Below, piece after piece: positions 7,471-16,057 of a DNA stretch of 48,468 nucleotides; within the stretch, counting starts at the first letter, position 1, and every line of letters begins with the position of its first letter. A program made the translations under genes and the position numbers. The DNA comes from a virus, in IMG/VR virus record IMGVR_UViG_3300017779_000017, positions 1 to 48,468 of that record. One strand, written 5' to 3'. The notes below the pieces were generated by a model. It had not been told where the DNA came from. It saw only the letters and a list, made by a program, of their open reading frames with translations, and ran no database searches.

Positions 7471-7588
7471 TTTCTGTTTCTTTTTTTAGTTTTTGCAAAA
7501 TGTCGTGTCCAACTAATTGTTCATTTATTTTATTAGTTGGCCAAAAATCACCCTGCCATTCTTCACTTATATCTGCGTGATCACGCAT
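7442..7588 (-). CDS. Small ORF (48 aa) between gene 46 and the nuclease gene
   Basis: ATG at 7588 overlaps the end of gene 46 (ATGCGTGA contains both the start and the TGA stop), and the frame stays open to TAA at 7442-7444. The product, MRDHADISEEWQGDFW..., is acidic at its N-terminus and Lys/Gln-rich at its C-terminus. No family is recognised. It fills the 110-bp gap between gene 46 and the nuclease gene and overlaps the nuclease start, so it may serve mainly to deliver ribosomes to that TTG. It could also be a real small protein. Confidence 0.5.
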   Translation of the reverse strand: MRDHADISEEWQGDFWPTNKINEQLVGHDILQKLKKETEIGKQEQDKR

Positions 7589-9356
7589 CAATAACTTCTA
7601 ACTCTACGTTAAAAGTAGTGAAGCCGTTTTCTTTAGTAACTTGTAAAACATTGTCAACTCTACCTACTAGTTCATCTCTGTGACTAATAAGCAAAATGTT
7701 TTTATGTCTTTCTCGTTCCATCTTCTTTAATACACCTAATGCACTTTCAACACCAATTGTATCCATTCCGCTATCAACTAATTCATCAATACAAATCAAG
7801 TTAATAGGATGATTCATACTTTCAAATACATCACGGAAGCTCCAACTGAGTCCAAGTATAAGTCGATTACGTTCACCTCTACTTAAATTATCAAAATCTA
7901 AGTCTTGTCCTAACTGTGTAATAGTTACAGTTAAGTCACTTTGAAATTGAACCTCATGCGGTAAACCTAATCTAGTGATATAATACTCTAATCGAGTATT
8001 TAAGAACTGCAAGTTCTGTTCAATAATTTTCTTACGAACGAAGCTATCTTTGTTAGTAAGTAGCTTCAATAGAAAGTCTTGATGCTCCTTGAGTTCGTTA
8101 AGTCTATTTACCTCCGACCAGTCAACTTCCTGCAAACCAGTGTCTTTTAATGCGGTTATTTGATCATCATACGGATTTATCTCTTCTTTTATACGAATTA
8201 GTTCAGAATCTGCTGAACTAAGTTTGTTCTGATGATCATATGCTTCTTTAACACTATTGTAATGCATTGTTGGTGCTTTGTCAAGTGGTCCTATATCATT
8301 TAATGCATTATTATACTCATCAATCTTAAGATTATAATCATCTATATGCTCTTGACTTTCTGCTACTGCTTCTGTTTTTTGTTTAACAATTTCTTCATGT
8401 TTCTCATCATGTAGTTCTTGTCCACACGCATAACATTTATGATCTAACGTATCGTTTAGGTCTTTTTGTGCTTTATCTAAGCGTTTTTGTTCTCTATCTT
8501 TAGTGCTGGTTAGTCTTGCTATCTCAACATTTAAAGTATCTATTTGTGATTTTTTTGTATTAAATTCTTCAAACTCTGAATGTGCTTTTAGCTCTATATC
8601 AATATCAATGTGTCGCAGGTTTAATAGTTCAGTTTCAAGCGATTGGATGTCTGTATCACGTTTACCTTCCCACACACTTTTTCTGCGTTCTAAGTCTGCA
8701 ATACTTTTGCCTATACGCTCGTTTGCTTCTTCTGTTCCTTTGATACGATATGTTTCTTCTGTTATTTTGTCTTTACTTAACTTTGTAAGTTCTTTTAGTA
8801 TCTCAGCTTTTTCACTTAGCTTAGTAATACCAAGTAGCTGTTCAATCATGTCACGTTGATCAGTTGCCCGCATACTAAGGAAAGGTTCTGTGTAAGTGTT
8901 TAGTGCAACAATGTGTTTAAACATTGTATGACTCATTCCAATCACACGTTCAATTACACGTTGACTCTCACGTCCTTCGCCCTGCATTTCATCAGTGATT
9001 TCTCCATCACTGCCAGCACCATTAACAAGAAATTTAAAAATGTTTGGCTTACGTCCACGCTCTACACGATACTCAGTTCCATTCATTTCAAAGTCAACAG
9101 TAACTAACATACCTTTGTTGTTTGTTTTGTTAACTAAATTATCTTTCTTAATATTATATAATGCGTTGCCAAACAATGCATAACTTAATGCATTAATAAT
9201 TGTTGTCTTACCTGTTCCATTACGTGAGCCATCTCCGCCCAAGTCCATATTGTTACCTAACACAAGTGTTAGACCTGCATTGTCAAAGTGAACAGCCTGT
9301 GTGACATTGCCAACACTCATAAAGTTTCTTACGGTGATATTCTTAATTCTCAGCAT
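7581..9356 (-). CDS. 46: gp46 recombination endonuclease subunit (Rad50/SbcC-like)
   Basis: A 591-aa SMC-type ATPase that works with gp47 to resect DNA ends in recombination-dependent replication. In order: Walker A GSRNGTGKTT near residues 44-53, a first coiled coil, the zinc hook CYAC near 307-311, a second coiled coil, the ABC signature LSRGERNR near 490, and Walker B LICIDELVDSG near 522. Length is close to T4 gp46 (560 aa). The start lies 7 bases after the stop of gene 47. All functional motifs are present. It is part of the minus-strand replication operon with genes 55 and 47. Confidence 0.96.
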   Translation of the reverse strand: MLRIKNITVRNFMSVGNVTQAVHFDNAGLTLVLGNNMDLGGDGSRNGTGKTTIINALSYALFGNALYNIKKDNLVNKTNNKGMLVTVDFEMNGTEYRVERGRKPNIFKFLVNGAGSDGEITDEMQGEGRESQRVIERVIGMSHTMFKHIVALNTYTEPFLSMRATDQRDMIEQLLGITKLSEKAEILKELTKLSKDKITEETYRIKGTEEANERIGKSIADLERRKSVWEGKRDTDIQSLETELLNLRHIDIDIELKAHSEFEEFNTKKSQIDTLNVEIARLTSTKDREQKRLDKAQKDLNDTLDHKCYACGQELHDEKHEEIVKQKTEAVAESQEHIDDYNLKIDEYNNALNDIGPLDKAPTMHYNSVKEAYDHQNKLSSADSELIRIKEEINPYDDQITALKDTGLQEVDWSEVNRLNELKEHQDFLLKLLTNKDSFVRKKIIEQNLQFLNTRLEYYITRLGLPHEVQFQSDLTVTITQLGQDLDFDNLSRGERNRLILGLSWSFRDVFESMNHPINLICIDELVDSGMDTIGVESALGVLKKMERERHKNILLISHRDELVGRVDNVLQVTKENGFTTFNVELEVIDA

Positions 9357-9363
9357 GTTATTC

Positions 9364-10386
9364 CTAATTGCTCAATCCCTGATAAATGTCAATTAACATT
9401 TGTTTCTTAATAGTTTCACTTTGCACAGATTCTAATTGTGATAATACAATTGTATCTACATTTTCTACTTCTATGTCTACGCCCTGTTGCCAATCATTTG
9501 TGTGTTCTTCTTTTTTACTTGGTATCAAACTAATTTCACGTAAGTCGTATTGTTTAGCAAATGTTTCTTTAATAAAGTTTGCTTCTTCATATGTAATGCC
9601 TACGTCAAGTGCCACACGAGCATATGTTTTGTCTGCCAGATACTTTTCTGGTTCATCAATAAGTTTACTTAAAGATAGTGTTCTATACTTTGGTGCATCA
9701 GGCCATGCTTGATAATCAATAGTGCCATCCCAATCAAGGAACATACAACCTCTGTCATCATCCCACGCATCAGCAAAGTTATGAGGGAAGCAGTTACCTG
9801 GATAAATTACATTACCTTTCTTCTGTCGCTTATGAAAGTGTCCACTAAAAACCATTTCTGGTTTTGCTAAATCTTCTGCTTTTAGTCCACCATGGTCTGG
9901 CATTTGAACTAGTGCATTCATATAAAACTGTGGAAGCTCAAAATGTCCGAACATAAATTTACATTTTACATCTCTAACTTTTTTCCATTCGTCATCTACT
10001 AACCAAGGAATAAAAGCAACATCATCTTCAATTAACATAGTATCATTTACAATACGTATGTTAGGATATTCCTTGCCCATTGGAATACTATGTATTTCTC
10101 GTTTCTCTCTGTAATATAAATCATGGTTGCCCATAATCATAATAACTTCTTCAAAGTTATCGTTGAGTCTACGTAAATTACTTACTGTATAGTTTAGTGT
10201 GCTTACATTAATTGTCGCCCTATGATGATGCCAATCACCTAAGAAGAAACATTTTTTAATTCCTCTTTTGTGTGCTTCATCTATCATCCATATGATAAAA
10301 TCTTCGCAATCTTGATTATGTAAACGTGAATTGTTTTTATTACCTAAATGTATGTCAGTGAATATTACTGCCTTGTCAAATAGCAT
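9364..10386 (-). CDS. 47: gp47 recombination endonuclease subunit (Mre11/SbcD-like)
   Basis: A 340-aa metallophosphoesterase, matching T4 gp47 in length. Metal-binding motifs appear in order: FTDIHLGN near residues 9-16, GDWHHH near 50-55, GNHD near 93-96, and GHFHKR near 181-186. It forms the nuclease half of the gp46/47 complex. AGAGGTAA stands upstream of the ATG. It is 18 bases after gene 55 and 7 bases before gene 46. Confidence 0.96.
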   Translation of the reverse strand: MLFDKAVIFTDIHLGNKNNSRLHNQDCEDFIIWMIDEAHKRGIKKCFFLGDWHHHRATINVSTLNYTVSNLRRLNDNFEEVIMIMGNHDLYYREKREIHSIPMGKEYPNIRIVNDTMLIEDDVAFIPWLVDDEWKKVRDVKCKFMFGHFELPQFYMNALVQMPDHGGLKAEDLAKPEMVFSGHFHKRQKKGNVIYPGNCFPHNFADAWDDDRGCMFLDWDGTIDYQAWPDAPKYRTLSLSKLIDEPEKYLADKTYARVALDVGITYEEANFIKETFAKQYDLREISLIPSKKEEHTNDWQQGVDIEVENVDTIVLSQLESVQSETIKKQMLIDIYQGLSN

Positions 10387-10404
10387 ACTTAGTCTTACCT
10401 CTGT

Positions 10405-11292
10405 TTATTTGTTAGCTTCAGTGTTGTTCTTTTCGTTCATCTGCCTAATCTTTTCAATCTCAACTTTTTCTTTACTTTCCCATTCAGCATTAAATGTTCT
10501 AGTGTGACTAGGATTTAATCCTGCTTCTTCAAGTAAGTCATCTCTGATATTTTGACTACGCTTTTCTAAATTTAAAACTCTTGTAAAACTATTGTTAATT
10601 GCCGCAGTATAATATGCAAATGGATTCTGCGACTTAAATTCGTTAAACTGTAGTCCTATTTGACTAAGCTGAACTAGTGCTTGTCCACGCATTTCATCTA
10701 CATATGTGTAACCACGCCAATTGCCACGCATACTATAACGTTCGCATAGTTTAATATACATTCCGCCTAGTGTGTTTGTTGTATTGCCGTGTGTGGTATT
10801 AAAGTATCCATTGTCTAGTCCACCTTCCCAATGACTTCTAGCAACTTCTTTAAGTTCTCCGTCTTGATAAGCATAATGCTTAAATGGAGGGAAATTACAT
10901 TTACTGTGTAAGTCTGCTTCTGTTTTAGGTTTGTTTTTTCTGTTCTCTAATGGGACGTGATCAAATGTCATTACTCGGATAACAATATCTGTGTCTAATA
11001 TTGTATCTACTTCAACTAAAAAATCTGCTACTCTTGGTTTAGTTTTCTTACCTGTTAGTCCTTGTTCCCAACGTTTAACTTCGGCTTCATGTGCTTTCTT
11101 TTGTAAACGTGTTGCACGTGATTGTTTTGCTTCTGCTACAGCTTCGGGTGTAATATCTTCAAATGATTCAACGATTAAGTCATAATCTGCATACTGATCG
11201 TCATTCACATAACAATAGGACATCTTAGATTTATGAATCTCTTTCAATAACTCTTTGTTTGTTAAATAGAATTGTCTTGGTGCTCTTGCCAT
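10405..11292 (-). CDS. 55: gp55-type sigma factor for late transcription
   Basis: A 295-aa protein in the replication operon position of T4 gene 55. The sigma region-2-like core lies near residues 185-250: YTYVDEMRGQAL, FNEFKSQNPFAYY, INNSFTRVLNLEKR, then NIRDDLLEEAGLNPSHTR, a block typical of gp55 proteins in marine T4-like phages. It is longer than T4 gp55 (185 aa) because of an N-terminal extension. It directs host RNA polymerase to the ATAAATA late promoters seen throughout this window. I chose ATG 11292 because AGAGGAAC lies just upstream; the longer reading to 11355 would run through the promoter. A sigma70-like promoter (11315-11342) drives it. Confidence 0.92.
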   Translation of the reverse strand: MARAPRQFYLTNKELLKEIHKSKMSYCYVNDDQYADYDLIVESFEDITPEAVAEAKQSRATRLQKKAHEAEVKRWEQGLTGKKTKPRVADFLVEVDTILDTDIVIRVMTFDHVPLENRKNKPKTEADLHSKCNFPPFKHYAYQDGELKEVARSHWEGGLDNGYFNTTHGNTTNTLGGMYIKLCERYSMRGNWRGYTYVDEMRGQALVQLSQIGLQFNEFKSQNPFAYYTAAINNSFTRVLNLEKRSQNIRDDLLEEAGLNPSHTRTFNAEWESKEKVEIEKIRQMNEKNNTEANK

Positions 11293-11314
11293 AATTGTTC
11301 CTCTGTTCTTAACT

Positions 11315-11342
11315 ATTATAACTGATTTGCTAATAAAGTCAA
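11315..11342 (-). promoter_or_regulatory. Sigma70-like (early) promoter for the 55-47-46 operon
   Basis: On the minus strand TTGACT (11342-11337), a 16-bp spacer and TATAAT (11320-11315) make a near-consensus host promoter. Transcription would start near 11308, just before the AGAGGAAC site of gene 55. It lies beside a plus-strand late promoter. Confidence 0.75.
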
Positions 11343-11357
11343 CCGGTTTTTGCAAGT

Positions 11358-11366
11358 CATAAATAC
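11358..11366 (+). promoter_or_regulatory. Late promoter (CATAAATAC) for the baseplate operon
   Basis: CATAAATAC lies 16 bases before the ATG at 11382, with GGAG at 11371-11374 as ribosome site. Predicted start near 11372 would leave a very short leader. Confidence 0.65.
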
Positions 11367-11381
11367 TAATGGAGAATAGAC

Positions 11382-11990
11382 ATGATTATTAATGAAATTA
11401 TACAAATTAGAGAAGACGTAGATAGCATTACAGTATTTTACGGTGGTCGTTTTCAACCTATGCACCAAGGACACAGAGATGTATATCAACATCTAGTGGG
11501 TAAGTTTGGTGCGGATAATGTATTTATCGCTACAACTTTTAGTCAAAAAGCTACTAAGGCACACACTGCAGGTAACTACAGTGACGATCCTTTTACATTT
11601 GACGAAAAGAAAAGCATCATGTCTACAATGTTTGGCATACCAGCAGACAAGATTGTAAACAGCAATCCATATAGAAGTGAACCAGCTACAGTGGGCAGAG
11701 ACAACAATACAACAGGTATTGTGCTAGTTTTTGGTGCCAAAGATGCAGGACGTTTGGGTGGATCAGCTAATGTTCAACAATTACCAGATAATATAAAAGA
11801 TGTAAAGCCACAAAGTGAAATGATATATTTTTATGAAGCACCATTAATGCAAGGCGGAATGAGTGCAAGTGACTTCCGTAAAACAATGGCAAGTGATGCC
11901 ACACCGGAAGAAAAACAAAAAGAATTTACAAAGTTTTTTGGCAAATTTGACCAAAAGATTTTTAGCTTTATAGAGGATAGATTAACATGA
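11382..11990 (+). CDS. Nucleotidyltransferase of the NMN adenylyltransferase / cytidylyltransferase superfamily
   Basis: A 202-aa protein with the HIGH-type nucleotide-binding motif: VFYGGRFQPMHQGHRDV near residues 18-34 (HxGH as HQGH). GGMSASDFRK near 159-168 corresponds to the C-terminal ISSTxxR-like phosphate-binding motif. Enzymes of this fold join NMN, phosphopantetheine or alcohol phosphates to a nucleotide. The substrate cannot be read here; NAD synthesis or salvage is one option, and a phosphopantetheine adenylyltransferase or CDP-activation role would be relevant to the ACP and glycan genes in this window. It is the first gene of the baseplate operon and overlaps the next by ATGA. 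Confidence 0.8.
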   Translation: MIINEIIQIREDVDSITVFYGGRFQPMHQGHRDVYQHLVGKFGADNVFIATTFSQKATKAHTAGNYSDDPFTFDEKKSIMSTMFGIPADKIVNSNPYRSEPATVGRDNNTTGIVLVFGAKDAGRLGGSANVQQLPDNIKDVKPQSEMIYFYEAPLMQGGMSASDFRKTMASDATPEEKQKEFTKFFGKFDQKIFSFIEDRLT

Positions 11991-12670
11991 GTAAATCAGG
12001 AATACCAAATTCATCTTTAGGGTTTATAAATAGTCCTGGAGCAGTTGTATCATTAAAACCAAGACCGGGTAACCCGTTTCCACTTGAAGGTGCCGACGGA
12101 TCTAGTGTTCGAGTTGGCTCAATGATCCAATCTGACTATAACATATTGGGTCCACTAGTTAACGATGGCGGGTTAGTATTTCCTTATACACCAACACTGC
12201 AAGTAGGACACCAAGCCAACTACGGAACATATGATATTACACATACAATATACCAACCACAGTATTACATATCAACAGCAAATCCTAGTATCAGTATTAC
12301 AGCAAACTTTACATCAAATGATCTAGAAGAAGCAAGACATACAGCAGCCGCAATACAATTTTTAAAAACATGCACCAAGTCAGACTTTGGTGAACAAAAC
12401 CCAACTACAGCAGGCACACCGCCTCCAATTTTAAATCTCAGAGTATATGCCAAAAATGCTCTACATGCCCAAGCAACACCAGTGGTTGTAAGAAGCATGA
12501 ACTATACAATGCCAGAAGATGTTAATTATGTTGAATGTGAAGCAGGCGTTGTTCCAACTATGTTATTATTAGCAGTTGAACTTTCTGTTCAACTATCACC
12601 AGCAACAGTCAGAAAGAAATTTAATATCGCTGATTTCTCACAAGGAAACCTACTTGGAGGTTTTAATTAA
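11987..12670 (+). CDS. Baseplate tail-tube initiator/cap protein (gp48/gp54 type)
   Basis: A 227-aa protein. The N-terminus is Pro/Gly-rich (LGFINSPGAVVSLKPRPG), followed by beta-rich tail-tube-like sequence: YDITHTIYQPQYYISTANPSISI near residues 84-106, then a long helix (LEEARHTAAAIQFLKTCT), then beta strands. This helix-within-beta-barrel pattern is that of tail-tube-fold proteins, and its place just before gp53 and gp5-type genes points to the tube initiator or cap. Whether it equals T4 gp48 (364 aa) or gp54 (320 aa) cannot be settled; it is shorter than both. It shares ATGA with the upstream gene and TAATG with the downstream one. Confidence 0.7.
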   Translation: MSKSGIPNSSLGFINSPGAVVSLKPRPGNPFPLEGADGSSVRVGSMIQSDYNILGPLVNDGGLVFPYTPTLQVGHQANYGTYDITHTIYQPQYYISTANPSISITANFTSNDLEEARHTAAAIQFLKTCTKSDFGEQNPTTAGTPPPILNLRVYAKNALHAQATPVVVRSMNYTMPEDVNYVECEAGVVPTMLLLAVELSVQLSPATVRKKFNIADFSQGNLLGGFN

Positions 12671-12957
12671 TGGCTATAGAATTTAGAAGAGATAGTTTAT
12701 ACAGATCAACTCCAATAGAGGAAAAGAAGTATCTTGGTATATGGGAACCCACTGTTGCGGAAATATCGGGTCTCATAACAGAACCATACACAATAGAAAA
12801 TAAATATCATCAGCGTCCAGACACACTGGCAAATAAGTTATATGGCAATGCTAAACTTTGGTGGGTATTTGCAATGGTAAACCAAGATAAATTAAATGAC
12901 CCTATTTTTGATTTTGAAGCAGGATTAACTATTCAAGTTCCTACAAGGTTTACGTAA
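12670..12957 (+). CDS. 53: Baseplate wedge protein gp53 (LysM-like)
   Basis: A 95-aa protein with the LysM-like pattern of gp53: YHQRPDTLANKLYGN near residues 46-60, then LWWVFAMVNQDKLNDP near 63-78, and FEAGLTIQVP near the C-terminus. It helps close the baseplate wedges. T4 gp53 is 196 aa, so this is a minimal version keeping the core. ATG overlaps the preceding TAA and the stop overlaps the next ATG (TAATG). Confidence 0.85.
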   Translation: MAIEFRRDSLYRSTPIEEKKYLGIWEPTVAEISGLITEPYTIENKYHQRPDTLANKLYGNAKLWWVFAMVNQDKLNDPIFDFEAGLTIQVPTRFT

Positions 12958-14846
12958 TGTTAAAAGATAACTGGCTCAATACAGTATCCTCGGGCACTTA
13001 TAAGTTTACATTTATGATTGTAGACACTGATACTCACAATGCAGCGACTGAAGGAAGTTTTAATAAAGAACAGGCACTTGCACAAGGCAAGGCAGTTATT
13101 GTTGCCGAAGATGGTGTTGAAAGTGCGTATGCAGTTCAAAATGTAAATATTATTTCCAATACAGCATCAATTAAAAATGGACATGCTACGGCTACAAGAG
13201 TTACGTTTGATTTAATAGAACCACTTGGATTTGGATTTTTAGATAGATCATTAACAGTTGGTGGCTACTTTGGAATGAACGCAAACATACAACAACTAAA
13301 ATGGGTATTGCAATTAGATTTCCTAGGCAGAGATCCAGTTACTGGTGCAAGTGTAACTAAACCTGATCCATTCTTTTATGCTCTTGCATTGCAAGGAATG
13401 ACAGGAACACTGGGAGAAGCAGGCGCAAAATATTATATGGAATTCACTAACATGGATAGTGAAGCAATGAAAGAGACTGTAACAAAAACAGACATAACAG
13501 TTAAGAACGTAACAACAGTAAAAACGTTTGCAGAAGAATTAGAAATAACATTAAACAATGCAGCAAAGAAACACCAACCACAAGGAAACCCAGTAGATAT
13601 AGAGCAAGGATTTGCTGATACTCCACCTTTGATTAATTATAAAGTTAAGTTAGCTGCATCAACAACTACACAAGCTCAAGATTATTTTGGCATCCCATCA
13701 TTTAACTTAGCAGACGCTCCATGGGCAGGAACGGCAAATAGTGCTAATTCTGGTGGACAAAGTGAATCTCTTGAAGAGTTAGGCACAAGAGAAATAGTTA
13801 TAAACAACGAAACACAGCTATCTGCAAAAGTAAGAGATTTGATAGCAGCTAATGTTCCAACATATACCGAACACAACAACCTAGCACAAAAAAATGGAAT
13901 AACATACGATCTACAGTGTAAGCCTACAGCAAAACTTATAAACGAAGTTGACGGCAGGTTAAATGTTCAGCGTAAAGAAATAACGCTAACAATATCATTA
14001 ATAACTACAGGTGAAACAGTTCCACCAAATGGTCCCACAATTGAAAATTTAAGAAATTCAGCAGCAGCTCAAAATGAAAGATTTAATAGACTTGTTCTTC
14101 CTAAGCTAGTTAAAAAGTATACATATCAATACACAGGCGAGAACACAGAAGTAATGGATATTGATTTACAACTAAACTCAACTTTCTACACAGCGTTATC
14201 ACCTGCAGCGGCAATATATTATGCAGACAATAATAATATGTTCGAAGCCAATATAATTACGCCACCACCAAAGCCAACTGACCAAGTAGATATAGAGCAA
14301 GGATTTATAGATGAAGCTGACATTATAACTGAAGTGCCAGCAAACACAGAAAAAGATTTAGGAATATCATCAGTAAAATTTTTAAGTGACGTGCCACTAC
14401 AAAAATATAATATTAATCAAAGTCCGGTATTTGGTGTGCAACCATTAGGAGCACAAGGACAACAAGTAAATGAAACAACAGACATAGACACAACTGCAAA
14501 CTTGGCGTTGATTAATTATGCAGCACGAATAAAAGATACACAAGACTTAAGAATAGAAGCAAGAGGTGATCCAATATTTCTAGGACAGAATGGGACAAGC
14601 ATATTTGATATTAACGAGTCTTCGGTATATATGGCATTTATAAACTTTCAGCCAAATCCAGAAGACTTATTAATAAATCAGCAAAAAGGCCCAATTGATA
14701 TGCTAACAACTGGAATATATAAAATTAATGAAGTTATAAGTAAATTTCAACAAGGATCATTTACACAAACAATCTCTACATATAGAGATCAAAACAGTAG
14801 CACATTTTTGCTACTTAATACATTATTAAATCTGAGGGTGGATTAA
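12957..14846 (+). CDS. Baseplate hub-region structural protein with internal duplication
   Basis: A 629-aa beta-rich protein between gp53 and the gp5-like spike gene. The N-terminal 170 residues (YKFTFMIVDTDT; VTFDLIEPLGFGFLDRSL; FLGRD) look like a hub/tube-fold domain of the kind found beside gp5 in marine T4-like phages, so it may take the place of gp27 (391 aa in T4). VDIEQGF occurs twice (near residues 213 and 444), encoded by an identical 21-bp stretch (13593-13613 and 14286-14306), and each copy is followed by a similar GI-S...F..DxP segment, suggesting a duplicated domain. No enzyme motif is seen. The hub role is inferred from synteny. Confidence 0.75.
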   Translation: MLKDNWLNTVSSGTYKFTFMIVDTDTHNAATEGSFNKEQALAQGKAVIVAEDGVESAYAVQNVNIISNTASIKNGHATATRVTFDLIEPLGFGFLDRSLTVGGYFGMNANIQQLKWVLQLDFLGRDPVTGASVTKPDPFFYALALQGMTGTLGEAGAKYYMEFTNMDSEAMKETVTKTDITVKNVTTVKTFAEELEITLNNAAKKHQPQGNPVDIEQGFADTPPLINYKVKLAASTTTQAQDYFGIPSFNLADAPWAGTANSANSGGQSESLEELGTREIVINNETQLSAKVRDLIAANVPTYTEHNNLAQKNGITYDLQCKPTAKLINEVDGRLNVQRKEITLTISLITTGETVPPNGPTIENLRNSAAAQNERFNRLVLPKLVKKYTYQYTGENTEVMDIDLQLNSTFYTALSPAAAIYYADNNNMFEANIITPPPKPTDQVDIEQGFIDEADIITEVPANTEKDLGISSVKFLSDVPLQKYNINQSPVFGVQPLGAQGQQVNETTDIDTTANLALINYAARIKDTQDLRIEARGDPIFLGQNGTSIFDINESSVYMAFINFQPNPEDLLINQQKGPIDMLTTGIYKINEVISKFQQGSFTQTISTYRDQNSSTFLLLNTLLNLRVD

Positions 14847-16057
14847 TGAAAACAACAAAATCAGCAGGTGCAGGTTATCATACATATGGTGTAGAAGTTG
14901 CCAAACGTGCTAAGGCATCGCAAGGATACAATATTAATACCATCAATGGAATATACATTGGTGAAGTAATAAATGATAAGGATGCACAACACAATGGAAG
15001 AATAACTGTTAAGATTCCAGAATTTGGTGCAGACTCAGAGCGTATTATATTATTAACAACGCCATTTGGTGGTAACACTGAAATTAAAAAAGATGCTGGT
15101 AACTTTATTTTAGAACCTGGATCATCAACTACATACGGTATGTGGCCACAGCCACCCGCAATTGGATCAAATGTTATAGTTGGTTTTACCGGATCAATGG
15201 AACAAGGCTTTTACTTAGGTTACTTGCCACCCAAGGATAGAAATGCAACCATGGGCGGTAACGCAAGTAATGAAGCATATGACCGCGACGGCAATGTTAT
15301 ATTATCACAGACCACTGAAAAGAATTCAAAAGATATAAATGATTCAGTAACAAAAGCGGCTAAACAAAAACAACTCTTTCAATTACTTGAATCTGGTCTT
15401 GCAGTAGACTATGTTAGAGGACACAGTCAAAGTAGTGCAAGAAGAGAAAGCCCTAGCAAGGTAGTTGGGTGGACATCTAAAATGGGTCATACTATCAGTA
15501 TGGACGACCACGAAGAAAATGATAATATTAGAATTAGAACTAGTGGTGGTAATCAGATTTTAATGGACGATACCAGTGGATTTATATTCATTAGTAATAA
15601 TAAAGGTAATGCATGGATAGAAATGGATGCAGACGGTCGTGTTGACGTTTATAGTAAAGGCGGTGTTAGCATAGCAACGGATGGAGATTACAATGTTCAT
15701 GCAAAGGGATCTATTAATATGCAAGCAGAACAAGGAGTTAATATTAAGAGTAGTGGAGCAGAAGGGCTCAAACTGGAAAGCAGTGTTGGTTCAATTGACA
15801 TCTATAGTGCTATCAATATTAATAGTAATGCTGATCGCGAAATTAACTTAACAGCAACTAACAATTATTATTTACAAGCAGGTCGTGTTGATATAAATGG
15901 TCCTGCGCCTACATCAGCAGAAAAGGCAGCAGTGCAGGCACAAACAACTAACACAAGTGTAACATCAAGTATCAACAGCAGAGTTCCTGAGCATCACCCA
16001 TGGAAAGGTGTTGCAGTGCGAGAAAAAATAGTAACAGGTAAAGGAAATTCAGGATAA
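14846..16057 (+). CDS. 5: gp5-like baseplate central spike (OB-fold plus beta-helix, no lysozyme domain)
   Basis: A 403-aa protein. Residues 35-130 form a gp5/VgrG-type OB-fold: GIYIGEVINDKDAQHNGRI, then YGMWPQPPAIGSNVIVGF. After a linker comes a repetitive beta-helix with short GxxNI/DI repeats near residues 215-350 (INMQAEQGVNIKSSG; SVGSIDIYSAININS). The triple-stranded helix forms the membrane-puncturing needle. T4 gp5 (575 aa) carries a lysozyme domain between these two parts; it is absent here. The C-terminus is low-complexity. Overlaps TAATG on both sides. The call is firm; the missing lysozyme is notable because separate GH24-like and GH19 domains exist in the window. Confidence 0.88.
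   Translation: MKTTKSAGAGYHTYGVEVAKRAKASQGYNINTINGIYIGEVINDKDAQHNGRITVKIPEFGADSERIILLTTPFGGNTEIKKDAGNFILEPGSSTTYGMWPQPPAIGSNVIVGFTGSMEQGFYLGYLPPKDRNATMGGNASNEAYDRDGNVILSQTTEKNSKDINDSVTKAAKQKQLFQLLESGLAVDYVRGHSQSSARRESPSKVVGWTSKMGHTISMDDHEENDNIRIRTSGGNQILMDDTSGFIFISNNKGNAWIEMDADGRVDVYSKGGVSIATDGDYNVHAKGSINMQAEQGVNIKSSGAEGLKLESSVGSIDIYSAININSNADREINLTATNNYYLQAGRVDINGPAPTSAEKAAVQAQTTNTSVTSSINSRVPEHHPWKGVAVREKIVTGKGNSG

Noticed and set aside
7470-7490. A7 run in the 48-aa ORF as a -1 frameshift into the nuclease gene
   Set aside because: The nuclease frame is +1 relative to the small ORF, so a -1 slip would enter the wrong frame.
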